Assembly (NCBI GenBank): GCA_928724745.1
Contig: CAKMXJ010000008.1
Location: 434,001 to 498,000 of the forward strand
Origin: Anthracocystis setariae
Taxonomy: Eukaryota; Basidiomycota; Ustilaginomycetes; Ustilaginales; Ustilaginaceae
Direction of reading: 5' to 3'
Length of the DNA: 64,000 nt
Positions 10,324 to 19,447 of the stretch are shown here, piece after piece. How positions within the stretch are numbered: position 1 is the first letter of the stretch; every line of letters begins with the position of its first letter. The position numbers were made by a program, and so were the translations under genes. The notes under the pieces are model-generated. The model was not told the DNA's origin, did not search any database, and saw nothing but the letters and a program-made list of their open reading frames with translations.

Positions 10324-11507
10324 TGTGACTTGCAAGTTCCCCTTTTGATGCGCCTCAAGACCGCAATATCGCTTGGAACACCTAGACAAGTACTTATAGC
10401 CCACGAGAGATGCACCCGAAGCAGATTTGGCTATGGCAGCTCTTTCTGTAGCTGATAAGCGCTCCTCAGCCAAGCAACCGTGGTTCATATCATATACCGG
10501 ACACATTGTCATCTTCTCATGCTACAGCACTGCGTTGTTGATGCGCTGGTCAACATTTCACAGCTGCGTTGTGTGAGAAAGACCCATGCTTTCGCCAATT
10601 CGGACATTTGCATCTGGACGTTGGAAGGTATTACACCCATCAGTCCCATCCAAAGCTCGCTGCAGAGACATTGTCTCCAAAATGCCTCCTTCAAAACGAC
10701 GATTCGGAACAGTATCGTCTCCCTACATCAACAATTGCTAACCTGAAAACGTTCCAAAGTTGCCTTGAGCAGTCGTGCAAGCCGGTGGGCGGTTGGTAGC
10801 AAAGTGCCAACGGGCCCATCTTTGCATTCCTCGGTGGGAACCAATCGCAGGAAGGCATGCGTTGCTGAATCCTCCCACGATGGCAATGCATCCGACCTGA
10901 GCGCCGAAATCTGCTCGCAGCAGCCGAAAGAAATTGATCGGTGATGCCAGTATCGCCGGATAGCCGCAATATCCCAGTAGCTCATGTTCTGAGCCTGTGT
11001 GAGTCGTTTTATCTTGTTGGATCATGCCGATGCTATCAGATGTTGTAGTCAAGAGCTACTGGTTTAGATTCCGAGCAGCGGTAGCGACAGTGAATATGCG
11101 GATAATGGTCTGAGGCATAGTGGGACGAAACTGGGCGTAGTTGTGAAAGTGGGCTGATGAAACTCAGCCGTCGAGGTGCATGCTCATCGATTGATACTGT
11201 CGGTGATCACCGAAACCGTTGTACCGCTTGAGCAAATCCGAGCTTGAAGCGGCCTCCAACATGCTTCCCAGGACAGAGCACCCAAAAATGATTGCTGTGG
11301 GAGGGGGGTCACAGGTAGCCTTGCTACAAACAACACCATCGTTGTCGTCATATCTATTAAACATCGGAACACTACCAATAATCATGTGCTCATCCGTGCT
11401 TGAGCGGTGGCATCACACAGCTTGTACACACAAAGTCGGCACTAGCAATGAGCAGAACGTGCCAAAAGATCAAAGACATAGATTGGGTGCTATCTCCTGT
11501 GCTCACT
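10324..11507. other. Spacer with a diverged dispersed repeat
   Basis: About 1.2 kb without a supportable gene. The stretch near 10855-10965 is similar to 30388-30535 (shared words include GGCATGCG/GGCACGCG, CACGATGGCA, GCAGCAGCC and TGATCGGTGATGCC/TGATCGGCGATGCC). It is probably an old repeat or shared gene relic. Confidence 0.45.
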
Positions 11508-12191
11508 TCAAAGCATGATTCTCAACTCGCCAAAGTGTCTCCTCAACTGATCCGATGTCGCATCCGCAATCCTGTTGATATATTCCCAGAACGTCTCTAC
11601 ACTTCCCTCCATCTTCCCCTCTCGAAAACCTGCATGCCAACTTGGCCTCACCTCCCCACCTTGGTCGAGAGAAAAGAACAACACGCCTTTCTTCCTCTCC
11701 CCGCTGGCTCCAACACGCTCGCCCCTAGCCATCCCCTCCGACGATGGCGTGCGGATCTCCCATGGCGTTGCAAAGTACGTGGAATGGTCGCCCCGCTCGA
11801 GCGGAACGAAGCGAGAGTCCGGATGTCGAATGTGCGCAATTATAGTGTCGTCGAGATGCGCCTCGTAGACGAACCCAGGTACAAGCGTGCCTCGCGGAAC
11901 GTCGAGCAGGTCCTCATCCATATTGGCTAGATCAAGAATCTCGCGGGCTCGCTCGATGTAAGGGTGAAGTGAATTCTGCACGGTTAAGAAACGAGGGTAC
12001 GGGTCGTCGAGCCAAGCGTCTGGACCACTGGAAAAGCAAGCTCTCGCCATGAAGGCTGCAGTAAATAGGAAAGTGATGAGCATGGTCAGTGGATCAGCCT
12101 GAAGAGACGCCATGACGAACAGGTGAACGCAGATAGCTACCGCGCAGATGCTTGCGAGAAGATCAATCGACGGACGCGAGGTCTCGGACAT
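11508..12191 (-). CDS. Secreted or membrane-anchored protein SP4 (candidate effector)
   Basis: A 227-residue model from the ATG at 12191. The N-terminus has two hydrophobic stretches (LLASICAVAICVHLFV and MLITFLFTAAFMA). Starting at 12083 instead would leave a plain signal peptide, MLITFLFTAAFMARACF. A TATA-like GCGTATATG at about 12350 suits the longer start better. The mature part follows the SP5/SP6 plan: a helix with ARxIL, DSRFVPLERGD, ATPWE, a strand GVLFFSLDQGG, a strand with SWHAGF, FWEYI and a final RHFGELRIML, which is very close to the SP5 ending MFGNLRIV. A region near residue 140 is Gly/Arg/Ser-rich. The start is uncertain; the body is solid. Confidence 0.75.
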   Translation of the reverse strand: MSETSRPSIDLLASICAVAICVHLFVMASLQADPLTMLITFLFTAAFMARACFSSGPDAWLDDPYPRFLTVQNSLHPYIERAREILDLANMDEDLLDVPRGTLVPGFVYEAHLDDTIIAHIRHPDSRFVPLERGDHSTYFATPWEIRTPSSEGMARGERVGASGERKKGVLFFSLDQGGEVRPSWHAGFREGKMEGSVETFWEYINRIADATSDQLRRHFGELRIML

Positions 12192-12635
12192 GGTTTTCGG
12201 AAAGCATCTCCTTAAACAGTGTTTGCCAAGCGGCTTGGCGGTCGTTTCATCCAAGACAACCTCTAAATCCGCAAGTTCTGTTCTGATATGCTCGAAGAGA
12301 ATGAAAACCCGACGGTTTTTCACAAACAGTCATGTGCCGAGCCTCTCACATATACGCTGGGGTCGAGCTTCGATGCGAAATCGCAAACCGAACGTTACAA
12401 TTGGCGCAACCGATTCAACAGAGAGATGTTGTTTTGCGTGAGAGCTGTCCACACTTTCGGAGCGAATCCAAGCAGAGCAAAGGATATGCTTACCACGGTC
12501 TCGCTCACAAATGAAAGCAACTCGGCATCGTTACCGTGGGATCACTGGGCTGCCAAACAGTCCAAAGTTCGTACCGTGCCATGCTCGGGGCGGATGTCCC
12601 AGATCATCAATGGTCTGGATAGCTGTGAACCGAAT
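12192..12635. other. Spacer between SP4 and SP5
   Basis: Holds the SP4 leader and TATA-like box (near 12346-12354) and the SP5 3' flank. No gene is seen. Confidence 0.4.
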
Positions 12636-13181
12636 CTAGATGTTGGGTACGATCCTCAAATTCCCGAACATCCTGCCTATGTCCTCTCTGCTGAACCTTT
12701 GTCCATCATGCAACTTGTCCCAAAACGAGGATGTTTGCCCTGGAGGGATCTCGTTTGACAATCTCGCATTGACGAGCGGATTCACTCGACCATCGTGGAA
12801 AATCTTGATGATGTGCATATTGCGAGAAACGGTGCCATCGGCAAGTGGCTCGAAGTTTGGTACCCCAAAATACGAATATCCATCGCCCTGGTGGAGGTGG
12901 AACCATACATAGTTTGGGTTCCTCAAGACCTCTCGATAGATCGGCTCATCGGCCAACTGGATATACGTCTGATACCTGCGTATGTAGCCGTGGGGAAGGT
13001 GGTGCGTGTGCTCGATCAGGTTGGTAGCCTCACGTATCCTGCCATGAGCTAAGCCTATAGAATGACCCGCCAAGCCGAATCCCACATCATTCGCTGCGTA
13101 GTCGTGCCGGCCCCTTCCAACTGCGAAGCAGACTGAGACCAGCGAGCACAGCCCGATCAGAGCAAACAGGTCCAGCTTCAT
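12636..13181 (-). CDS. Secreted protein SP5 (candidate effector)
   Basis: A 181-residue protein with signal peptide MKLDLFALIGLCSLVSVCFA. The internal ATG was chosen because the upstream part of the frame is polar. The mature part has a helix ending HHLPHGYIRRYQ, an EPIYREVL helix, NYVWFHLHQGDGYSYFGVPNF (two strands joined by a GDG turn, reported here as separate halves), NMHIIKIFHDGRVNPL, SSFWDKL and MFGNLRIVPNI. SP6 shares each block (HHLPxxY, QPVYERFL, GKGDNFVLLGVPN, FKVYTDHHAGRVNPI, WWQEL). There is no cysteine after the signal. A coding-strand ATATAAGTAAC box lies about 115 bases upstream. Confidence 0.88.
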   Translation of the reverse strand: MKLDLFALIGLCSLVSVCFAVGRGRHDYAANDVGFGLAGHSIGLAHGRIREATNLIEHTHHLPHGYIRRYQTYIQLADEPIYREVLRNPNYVWFHLHQGDGYSYFGVPNFEPLADGTVSRNMHIIKIFHDGRVNPLVNARLSNEIPPGQTSSFWDKLHDGQRFSREDIGRMFGNLRIVPNI

Positions 13182-14701
13182 TCTTTCTGGGAGAGAGGTG
13201 AAGAGAGGGTGGGTGGGTGATCGGGTCGCTTGCGACTTGCAGCTTCTGCCTTGTTGCTTTGATACGGAGATCTTCTCAAAGGAAAACAATTTACTGGTTA
13301 CTTATATTCTCACTTTTGCAAAGGTTGGCATACAGTGCGCGCGCAAACTGTCCCTCAAAAATTAGTGTCGCCACAAATCACTTTATTGCTCAACAATGAC
13401 CAACACAATGCTATGATCAACCTATACCGTTAGAAAGCTCTACTTCTGCTCTAAGCAGTGGTACTGTGTGTACAGCAGCTTCGATGATTCGGGGGCACAG
13501 ACGCAACACTGTGCAACCCGAACTGTGCGAATGGCACCGGTCTAGGGCACCGGCATGGCTCCACACGGCAACGAAAATAGAGCCATGGTATCAACGACCG
13601 AAACGTGAGAGTTTTGCTGGAAAAGAAACCGTCCCACCTGGCATTGTTGGGTGGAATGGCTTCATTTGCCTCTCCCTCTCTCTCGTCAATGGAGAATTCA
13701 CTTGGAACATCACAATCGGCTGCATCCTGCATCTCTAAGCCTGGGAAAATGATGCTTGGCAGCCAGTGTGGGCTCAGTAAGATATGGCCGCGTTCATCCC
13801 GACTGCCACACCATTTAAGAGACTGAAGTGCTAAGAGCATGGGAGAAACAGGCATCGGTATTAGGTCGATGCATGAGCGGAGCTCAAGTAAAAGCGCTGA
13901 TCCGTGTAGCTCTTATTTCATGAGATTTCTGCAGCCTTGGTCAAGGTCTAACCCTTGTCCTCAAATCTGAGTCCACCGACTCGTTTGTTGTTGTCAGCAT
14001 AATGATGAAAAAAACCAACCTGCTTGCGACTGTAACAGTGAGACCCGAAGCTCGGTCAGGCTCTAAGCCCGCCGTGAGGGGGCGAGATGAGCGAGCAGGG
14101 CAAGCGGCTAGTACAAAGAAAGGGAGAACAGGAAAGGGGAAAAGAAAGAGACAAGCTGATTCGCTAGGCGCTGCTCATCGAGCAGTGAAGAAGATGATGA
14201 CCCTAACAAAGAGGAGTCAGAAAGTATAGAGTGCCCTTAAAATGAAGTGGGATTAAAGTCGAGTGGGTGAGTCTGCTAGCTGCGCCCACCCATATGCTCT
14301 CTTCTTTTCACACCAGTTGCACTCGCCAGCGGGAGGGACTCTCGCTACTTTTTCATGGACCGCAGGCGACGTCGGAGGGAAGGACAAACTGGGATTCGAA
14401 GGCAAGCACGAACACGCACAGAAGAAGATTACCATATAGTCGATACACCGGTCATCGACTCTTTTGCCAAGGCCGGAACTCCGCCTCTAACTTGGCCACA
14501 TATCTCCCTTGTTAAGCAGTGAACTAGCTTAGCTCACTCAATCGCGGGGTTGGACCACACAAGAAAGCGTGGATGCCTCTGGAGGTATCAACTTCAACGA
14601 AGCTAGAGAAAGAACACCTAGGGTCTCGTTTAGTAGCTGAGATCACGAACACTATGCTCACGTGCTACACAGCTTCAAGGACGACTAGGAGGGGTCGGAT
14701 T
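13182..14701. other. 1.5-kb spacer with a dispersed repeat copy
   Basis: No gene is supported; the small frames lack signal peptides and family motifs. The SP5 promoter is near 13290-13300. The stretch 14037-14180 is one copy of a repeat seen inverted at 45335-45480. Confidence 0.5.
14037..14180 (+). repeat. Dispersed repeat, copy 1
   Basis: It shares with the reverse complement of 45335-45480 the blocks AGCCCGCCGTGAGGGGG, GCGAGC, AGCGGC, ACAAAGAAAGGG/ACAAAGGG, GGGGAAAA and AGCTGATTCGCTAGG/AGCTGAATCGCTAGG in the same order. The two copies lie 31 kb apart in opposite orientation. No coding function is evident. Confidence 0.65.
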
Positions 14702-15253
14702 CTAATGAATTTCGCGAGTGATCTCTAATGCCCCAACCATGCGTTCTATCTCGAGCTGATCTTTCCATCCTCGTGCATGAAGCTCCTGCCACCAATCACG
14801 AGCAGACCACAATGAAGAAGGCGTCGGTACCTCTACGTATCCAATAGGATTGACACGTCCTGCGTGATGATCGGTGTATACCTTGAAAATGAACAGGTTT
14901 TGCTGTCGCCCTCTATTCTCCGGATGGACGATGTTTGGAACGCCCAGGAGCACGAAATTATCGCCCTTACCCAGCGAGAAGAAACGATGCCCAGCGATCC
15001 GTAGGAATCGCTCGTAAACCGGCTGCTCGAAAAAACTGTATGGATGAAAGCTGGCGAGATAAGTGGCCGGTAGATGGTGCTGTCTTTCGATGCTACGAAT
15101 GGCTTCGGACGCCTTCTGCCTGTACAAAATGCCCTCGGCGGAAGACATTGGATTGCTCCCCGACTGCTGCATCACTGGAGCAGTCGTTCTCGCCATCTGA
15201 CAAAAGGTCAGTAGCAAGAAGATGGAGAAAATGGACAAGTGGAAGGGTCGCAT
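14702..15253 (-). CDS. Secreted protein SP6 (candidate effector)
   Basis: A 183-residue protein from the first ATG, with signal peptide MRPFHLSIFSIFLLLTFC. The mature part has a helix ending HHLPATYLASF, QPVYERFLRIAGHRFFSLG, the GKGDNF turn, LLGVPNI, FIFKVYTDHHAGRVNPI and a WWQELH helix, ending GALEITREIH. It is the closest relative of SP5, sharing the GRVNP motif and the GD turn. No cysteine in the mature part. A coding-strand GTATAAGTAC box lies about 80 bases upstream. It sits alone, with large spacers on both sides, left of the transposon block. Confidence 0.88.
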   Translation of the reverse strand: MRPFHLSIFSIFLLLTFCQMARTTAPVMQQSGSNPMSSAEGILYRQKASEAIRSIERQHHLPATYLASFHPYSFFEQPVYERFLRIAGHRFFSLGKGDNFVLLGVPNIVHPENRGRQQNLFIFKVYTDHHAGRVNPIGYVEVPTPSSLWSARDWWQELHARGWKDQLEIERMVGALEITREIH

Positions 15254-16962
15254 TGGTAGTGTGCACGGAGTAGAGATGTATGAATAGTTCGTTGTCCTTC
15301 CTCACCGTTTTTGTCGATAAAGCAAGCTCGAGTACTTATACACCGCCTGACGTTCAGATATGCTAGTCGACAATTGCCTGTGTGACACGTCCAGTACACT
15401 CCCACACTTGCCTCATTACTGATCAGCCTTCTACTCTGCAGTGATGAAACCAGCAAAGAGGCTTCCCGACATCGGATGGGAGAAGCGACGTTGAGTAACG
15501 AACGAGTGGCAATGTTATCCAACGACTCTAGCATCGGTCAACACTGATGCTAATGAAGGTGAACTACAGAGCTACTCGGAGCTCCCCCTTTAGACCTTTC
15601 ATGTTTTCTCGTAACCGCATGTCTAGGTACTCTGATTGCAGGCTCTAGAAGGCCATCATTTATCCAGTATGTGCAGCAAGAATACCGAAGCTAACCTTGA
15701 AAGCGAAATGGCTCCACAAATGAAATTGAATGGATCAGATTCCCACGATGACTGGCAACTTTAATCCGCTTACACATCTGGTGTCTAAGCCTACTGTACT
15801 GTGCAGTATTGTAAGGTCCCGTGATGTGGCTTTCGAGAGCATAGTCGAGGAGTGGGGACGTACTGTGCTTTCATCAAGCTCTCGGTGGCAGTCGCACCCG
15901 CGTTCTACACCAACTCAAGGTCGAGACTTCATACTTGAGCAACCAAAGAAGACCAACTCAGCCTCGAGATGAAGTGCGTGTGTGCTCAAGCGTTCAAGCA
16001 AAGATACCCACATTGGGAAGTGTCCCGGCAACTCTGCTGCCAAAGTCGGCCCTCATCATTTTCTCTCATGTTGCAGCGATACTCTCATCCAGAGAATTTC
16101 ACCGTTCATGAACCGATCTAGACCGGAAGGGCCCTGTCAAAAGGCCCGAGCCCGGCCTCTTGCCGGGCAACTGACCTCAGGGAAAAATGATCACCACAGC
16201 TTTCTTTTCAGCACTTTAATTCGGAGAATCAATTTCGCGGCAAATTTGAGTTTTCGACTGCTGTCAAGTAGTGCACCAAAGTGACCAGGGCTACAGTAAG
16301 ACGCACAAGGGGCCTCGTCCAAGCACAATGGCTCTCAACAAGAGGTTCTGTCTCTGGGCCTACAAGTGAGAGAAGTCATGGGGACGTACTGTACTGCACT
16401 GTACAGAACTGTACAATATGTTCAGACAATTTTGACGGCCAGCCATGATGGAACTTGGCCGACGCATCAACTGTAAATTGTTCTTGATGCATTTTTCGCA
16501 TTATTATTTTACCTCATATTTCGATAAATTAAAAGCTGTTTCAGTTGGAGAAGCGGAAAAAGCATGAATAATAGGCAGTTTTCGGTTTGTCGTTGTCGGC
16601 ATGACCTGGTCATGCAGTCGAGATGGTGGAGATGACTCGGGATGGTGGTGGTTCGGAAGAACGTCGTCTCCATGATCTCGCTTCCGCATTAATCCTAGCT
16701 TTCATGAAAATTTTTTTAATTCACGTGACGCGTAAAACCGGCCGAAACAGTCTGAAAACCTGGAAATCGGCAAAATAGTGACCGATACGAGCCGATCCAT
16801 GAGATTTGTATGGTGGTAGTGGTCGTCGTCGTGATCAGGCACACCCGCTTGTTGCCGTCGGCATTTGCAATGAAATGAACTTTAAACCATTGCCCGGTAG
16901 CTGAACCTTATCTCACACACTCGAAAGAGATCAAAACCATCATCGTAAACAGGCTGCCGACG
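15254..16962. other. 1.7-kb spacer left of the transposon block
   Basis: No gene is supported. It contains the SP6 TATA-like box (15329-15338), clustered TACTGTAC/ACTGTA words (15783-15810, 16384-16415) and a small GC-rich hairpin at 16150-16168 (7-bp arms, 5-base loop). The left end of the PIF/Harbinger element must lie in its last part, but I could not pair its terminal inverted repeats. Confidence 0.45.
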
Positions 16963-17252
16963 ATGAATACCAACTCTCACACCCCTCAGTACGGCTCCAG
17001 CACTCAAGCAAACCTTCCTCAACCCCTCGAAGACCGTCTCAGGTCGGTTATCGATATAGACTATATGACCAACTTCGTGGATATGACCTGTATCGCCGAC
17101 AAGGAAGATTCTTCTCCACAAGGCTCGCAAGTCCTGCCGCCGGTACCATCGCTCACGCAACAAGCTCGTCAGACGTTAGCAACTTCACAAGCCTCGTTAC
17201 CTTTGATGTCTCAAGTAATGCGAAGTTCATCTCAATCAACGTCTGCGCGCTC

Positions 17253-17257
17253 AGAGT
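17253..17257 (+). repeat. Target site duplication AGAGT, left copy
   Basis: Five bases immediately before the 5' LTR, identical to 25460-25464 just after the 3' LTR. Ty3/gypsy integrases commonly make 5-bp duplications. Confidence 0.95.
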
Positions 17258-17618
17258 TGTTATGATTGGGATATCGGGGGAGTTAGTGTTTGGTTTTAGT
17301 ATTAACATGGGCGGGGGTAGTTCCCCCGATGAGGTCCCGGATCGGTGATCGGGGGAGACTGCGGCATCTCCCGGAGGGGGTATCCGGGAGGGCCACATAA
17401 CCCCACACCCTGATCCCATCACACTCACGTTAAGACGTCGATTGTATTTTAGCTTACTCACTCTAGTAGGTGGAAATATCAGACCTTCTCCCGATCTCCC
17501 GCTCACCCGCTCCGCTATCTTGGCAACGATCCCGGGAGCAACACCCGGTACCACGCCCCTGGCCTCGACACAGACGCACCGCCACGTTCCGAGGTTCTAA
17601 GACCCCAGGAGCACAACA
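17258..17618 (+). repeat. 5' LTR of the Ty3/gypsy element
   Basis: 361 bases starting TG and ending CA. A CACATAA at 17394-17400 is a possible TATA element. Transcription probably begins near 17437, because GTCGATTGTA at 17437-17446 is complementary to the primer site at 17620-17629. Confidence 0.95.
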
Positions 17619-17619
17619 T

Positions 17620-17629
17620 TACAATCGAC
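17620..17629 (+). other. Putative self-primer binding site
   Basis: TACAATCGAC lies two bases after the 5' LTR and is the exact reverse complement of GTCGATTGTA inside the LTR. No tRNA-type site beginning TGG is present. This is the arrangement of Tf1-type self-primed retrotransposons, in which the 5' end of the transcript folds back to prime reverse transcription. Confidence 0.7.
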
Positions 17630-17665
17630 CTCCCCGTTGCCATCAACGCGGAGACTCCGGCTACC

Positions 17666-19447
17666 ATGCAAACCCGTAGCCAGCATCGTCCCGGCTCCCC
17701 GGGCTCAGTTACGAGTTCGGGCAGCCCTACCCCCGAAAGTCCCGATTCAGGAGGCGACCCCGTCCAGGGGCTAGTCGCCGCCGTGCAGAGCCTAACCGCC
17801 CTGGTCGGAGGATTGGCCGACCAGATCCGGCTGCTCAACAGCGGCCGAGCCCCCGACCCCGCCGTCCCGACCCCGGCAGAACCGGGTCTCCCGTCCATGG
17901 AGCACCCGGGAGACCCCTCTCCGGAACGCGAGACCTCGGAGGAAAGGTACGCCCGCGCTACTCGCCTTATGGGCGAGCGCGGGTCCAATCCCCAGCCGGT
18001 GCCCCCGGGAGCTCCCGTCGTGGCTCCCAACTGGGACCTTACGGAGGACTATTCTTCCCGGGTCAAGACCCCGGAAGTTAGCGTTGCCGCCCCCTCCTGG
18101 GACGGTAAGCGCGACGAGCTGGAGGCTTTCATCGAACAATGCACCCTCCATTTCGATCTTAACCCGGCACGCTTCCCCTCCGACCCCCGCCGTGTCTTAT
18201 GGGCCCTAGCCCATATCTCGGGTGTACCCCGGGAGCGGCTCCGCAACCTGCGCCAGGCCCGCCCGGAAATCAACCTGTTCCACAAGTGGGACACGTTCTG
18301 CGCCGACCTCCGCCGCACCTACGGGGATCCTAACCCGGGACATACCGCCCGGGTCAAGCTCCAGCGGCTGCGTCAATCGGGAAGCGTCAGCGCTCACGCT
18401 GCCAAGTTCTTGGCCCTAGCCACTAAGGCTAACGCTACCGATAATCAGCAATTGCTGACGACTTTCCAGCTCAGCCTCCGGGAGAGCCTCCGGCAGAAGC
18501 TCCTCCACGTGGAGACCTACGACCTGCACGAGTACATTGACACCGCTATCCGAACCGAGCAGCGAATGTACGAAATCGGCTTGGTGACCCCGGGTCACTC
18601 GGACACCCCGGGTCGCCCGGAACGCCGCCCCGAACTTCGGGGCGGTCGCTCACCCAATTCGACGGTACCCCGTCGCGAGGCCCCCAACAAGCGGGGTGAT
18701 CCGCCCCGTCCCGGGCTGGCCAGCCGGGAGCTTCCCGACGAGGTCCGCAAGTACCGTCGGGAAAACAACCTCTGCTACGGGTGCGGGGGCCCTCACGCAG
18801 TCCGGGACTGCCCCAAGGCCGCCCAGACTCGGCCCCCTCCCGGGCCAACGTGGCCATCCTGGACCCCGCCAACGGCGAGCTTCTGGTCCAACCCCTGGTC
18901 CCGGACGTCCCGGAGACCCGGTGGTCCGGTGAGGACGAAGCCACCCCCTACCAACGGCGAGGATGACCTACCCGATGACCGCTCCGTCCTTTCCTATGAT
19001 CCGGAGTGGGACCCCGAGTCCACCGACCACCCTCCGACTCTCCCGGTGAGGGCCAACATCGCCCAACTTCGCCAGGACCCGGGACTCGTGGATCTCAGGA
19101 GCCATGTAGCGGCCCTCATCCCCCCCCGCCGAGCCGGTGATCAGCGGGGACACCATCCGGGTACACCGACACCCCAGCATCCCGGTGTACGAGTGCTGGG
19201 TCACGCTGGCCGGGTGCCGTGCCCGGGCCCTAATCGACGGGGGCGCCACCGCTTCTTTTGTGGACAGGGCCATGCTGGATCGGGAGGTGGGCGTCCCGGA
19301 GGCCCTCCGGGCCCCGGTGCGTACAGCAACCTTCGATTCCCGCTCAGAGGATATCACCCACACTATCCGGGCATCGGTCAGCCTCGCGGGCGTCCCGGTT
19401 ACCCCGAGTCATCAATTCTACGTCGCACCCCGCATCTCCGATTATGA
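17666..19447 (+). CDS. gag: Ty3/gypsy gag polyprotein
   Basis: The frame runs 593 codons, but the functional end is probably inside the overlap with pol near 19120-19190. The N-terminal 140 residues are Pro/Ser-rich. A capsid (retrotrans_gag) region spans about residues 145-310 (SWDGKRDELEAFIEQC, FHKWDTFCADLRRTYGD, LRESLRQKLLHVE). A zinc knuckle CYGCGGPHAVRDC (spacing C-x2-C-x3-H-x4-C) lies at about 370-382. It forms the virus-like particle and packages element RNA. Beyond about residue 485 the frame runs opposite the pol reading frame and is probably not translated as gag. Confidence 0.9.
   Translation: MQTRSQHRPGSPGSVTSSGSPTPESPDSGGDPVQGLVAAVQSLTALVGGLADQIRLLNSGRAPDPAVPTPAEPGLPSMEHPGDPSPERETSEERYARATRLMGERGSNPQPVPPGAPVVAPNWDLTEDYSSRVKTPEVSVAAPSWDGKRDELEAFIEQCTLHFDLNPARFPSDPRRVLWALAHISGVPRERLRNLRQARPEINLFHKWDTFCADLRRTYGDPNPGHTARVKLQRLRQSGSVSAHAAKFLALATKANATDNQQLLTTFQLSLRESLRQKLLHVETYDLHEYIDTAIRTEQRMYEIGLVTPGHSDTPGRPERRPELRGGRSPNSTVPRREAPNKRGDPPRPGLASRELPDEVRKYRRENNLCYGCGGPHAVRDCPKAAQTRPPPGPTWPSWTPPTASFWSNPWSRTSRRPGGPVRTKPPPTNGEDDLPDDRSVLSYDPEWDPESTDHPPTLPVRANIAQLRQDPGLVDLRSHVAALIPPRRAGDQRGHHPGTPTPQHPGVRVLGHAGRVPCPGPNRRGRHRFFCGQGHAGSGGGRPGGPPGPGAYSNLRFPLRGYHPHYPGIGQPRGRPGYPESSILRRTPHLRL

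Noticed and set aside
12092..12146. Possible 45-base intron in SP4 (GTAGCT...CTTCAG)
   Set aside because: Too short and with a weak donor; both forms keep the frame, so it cannot be decided from sequence.
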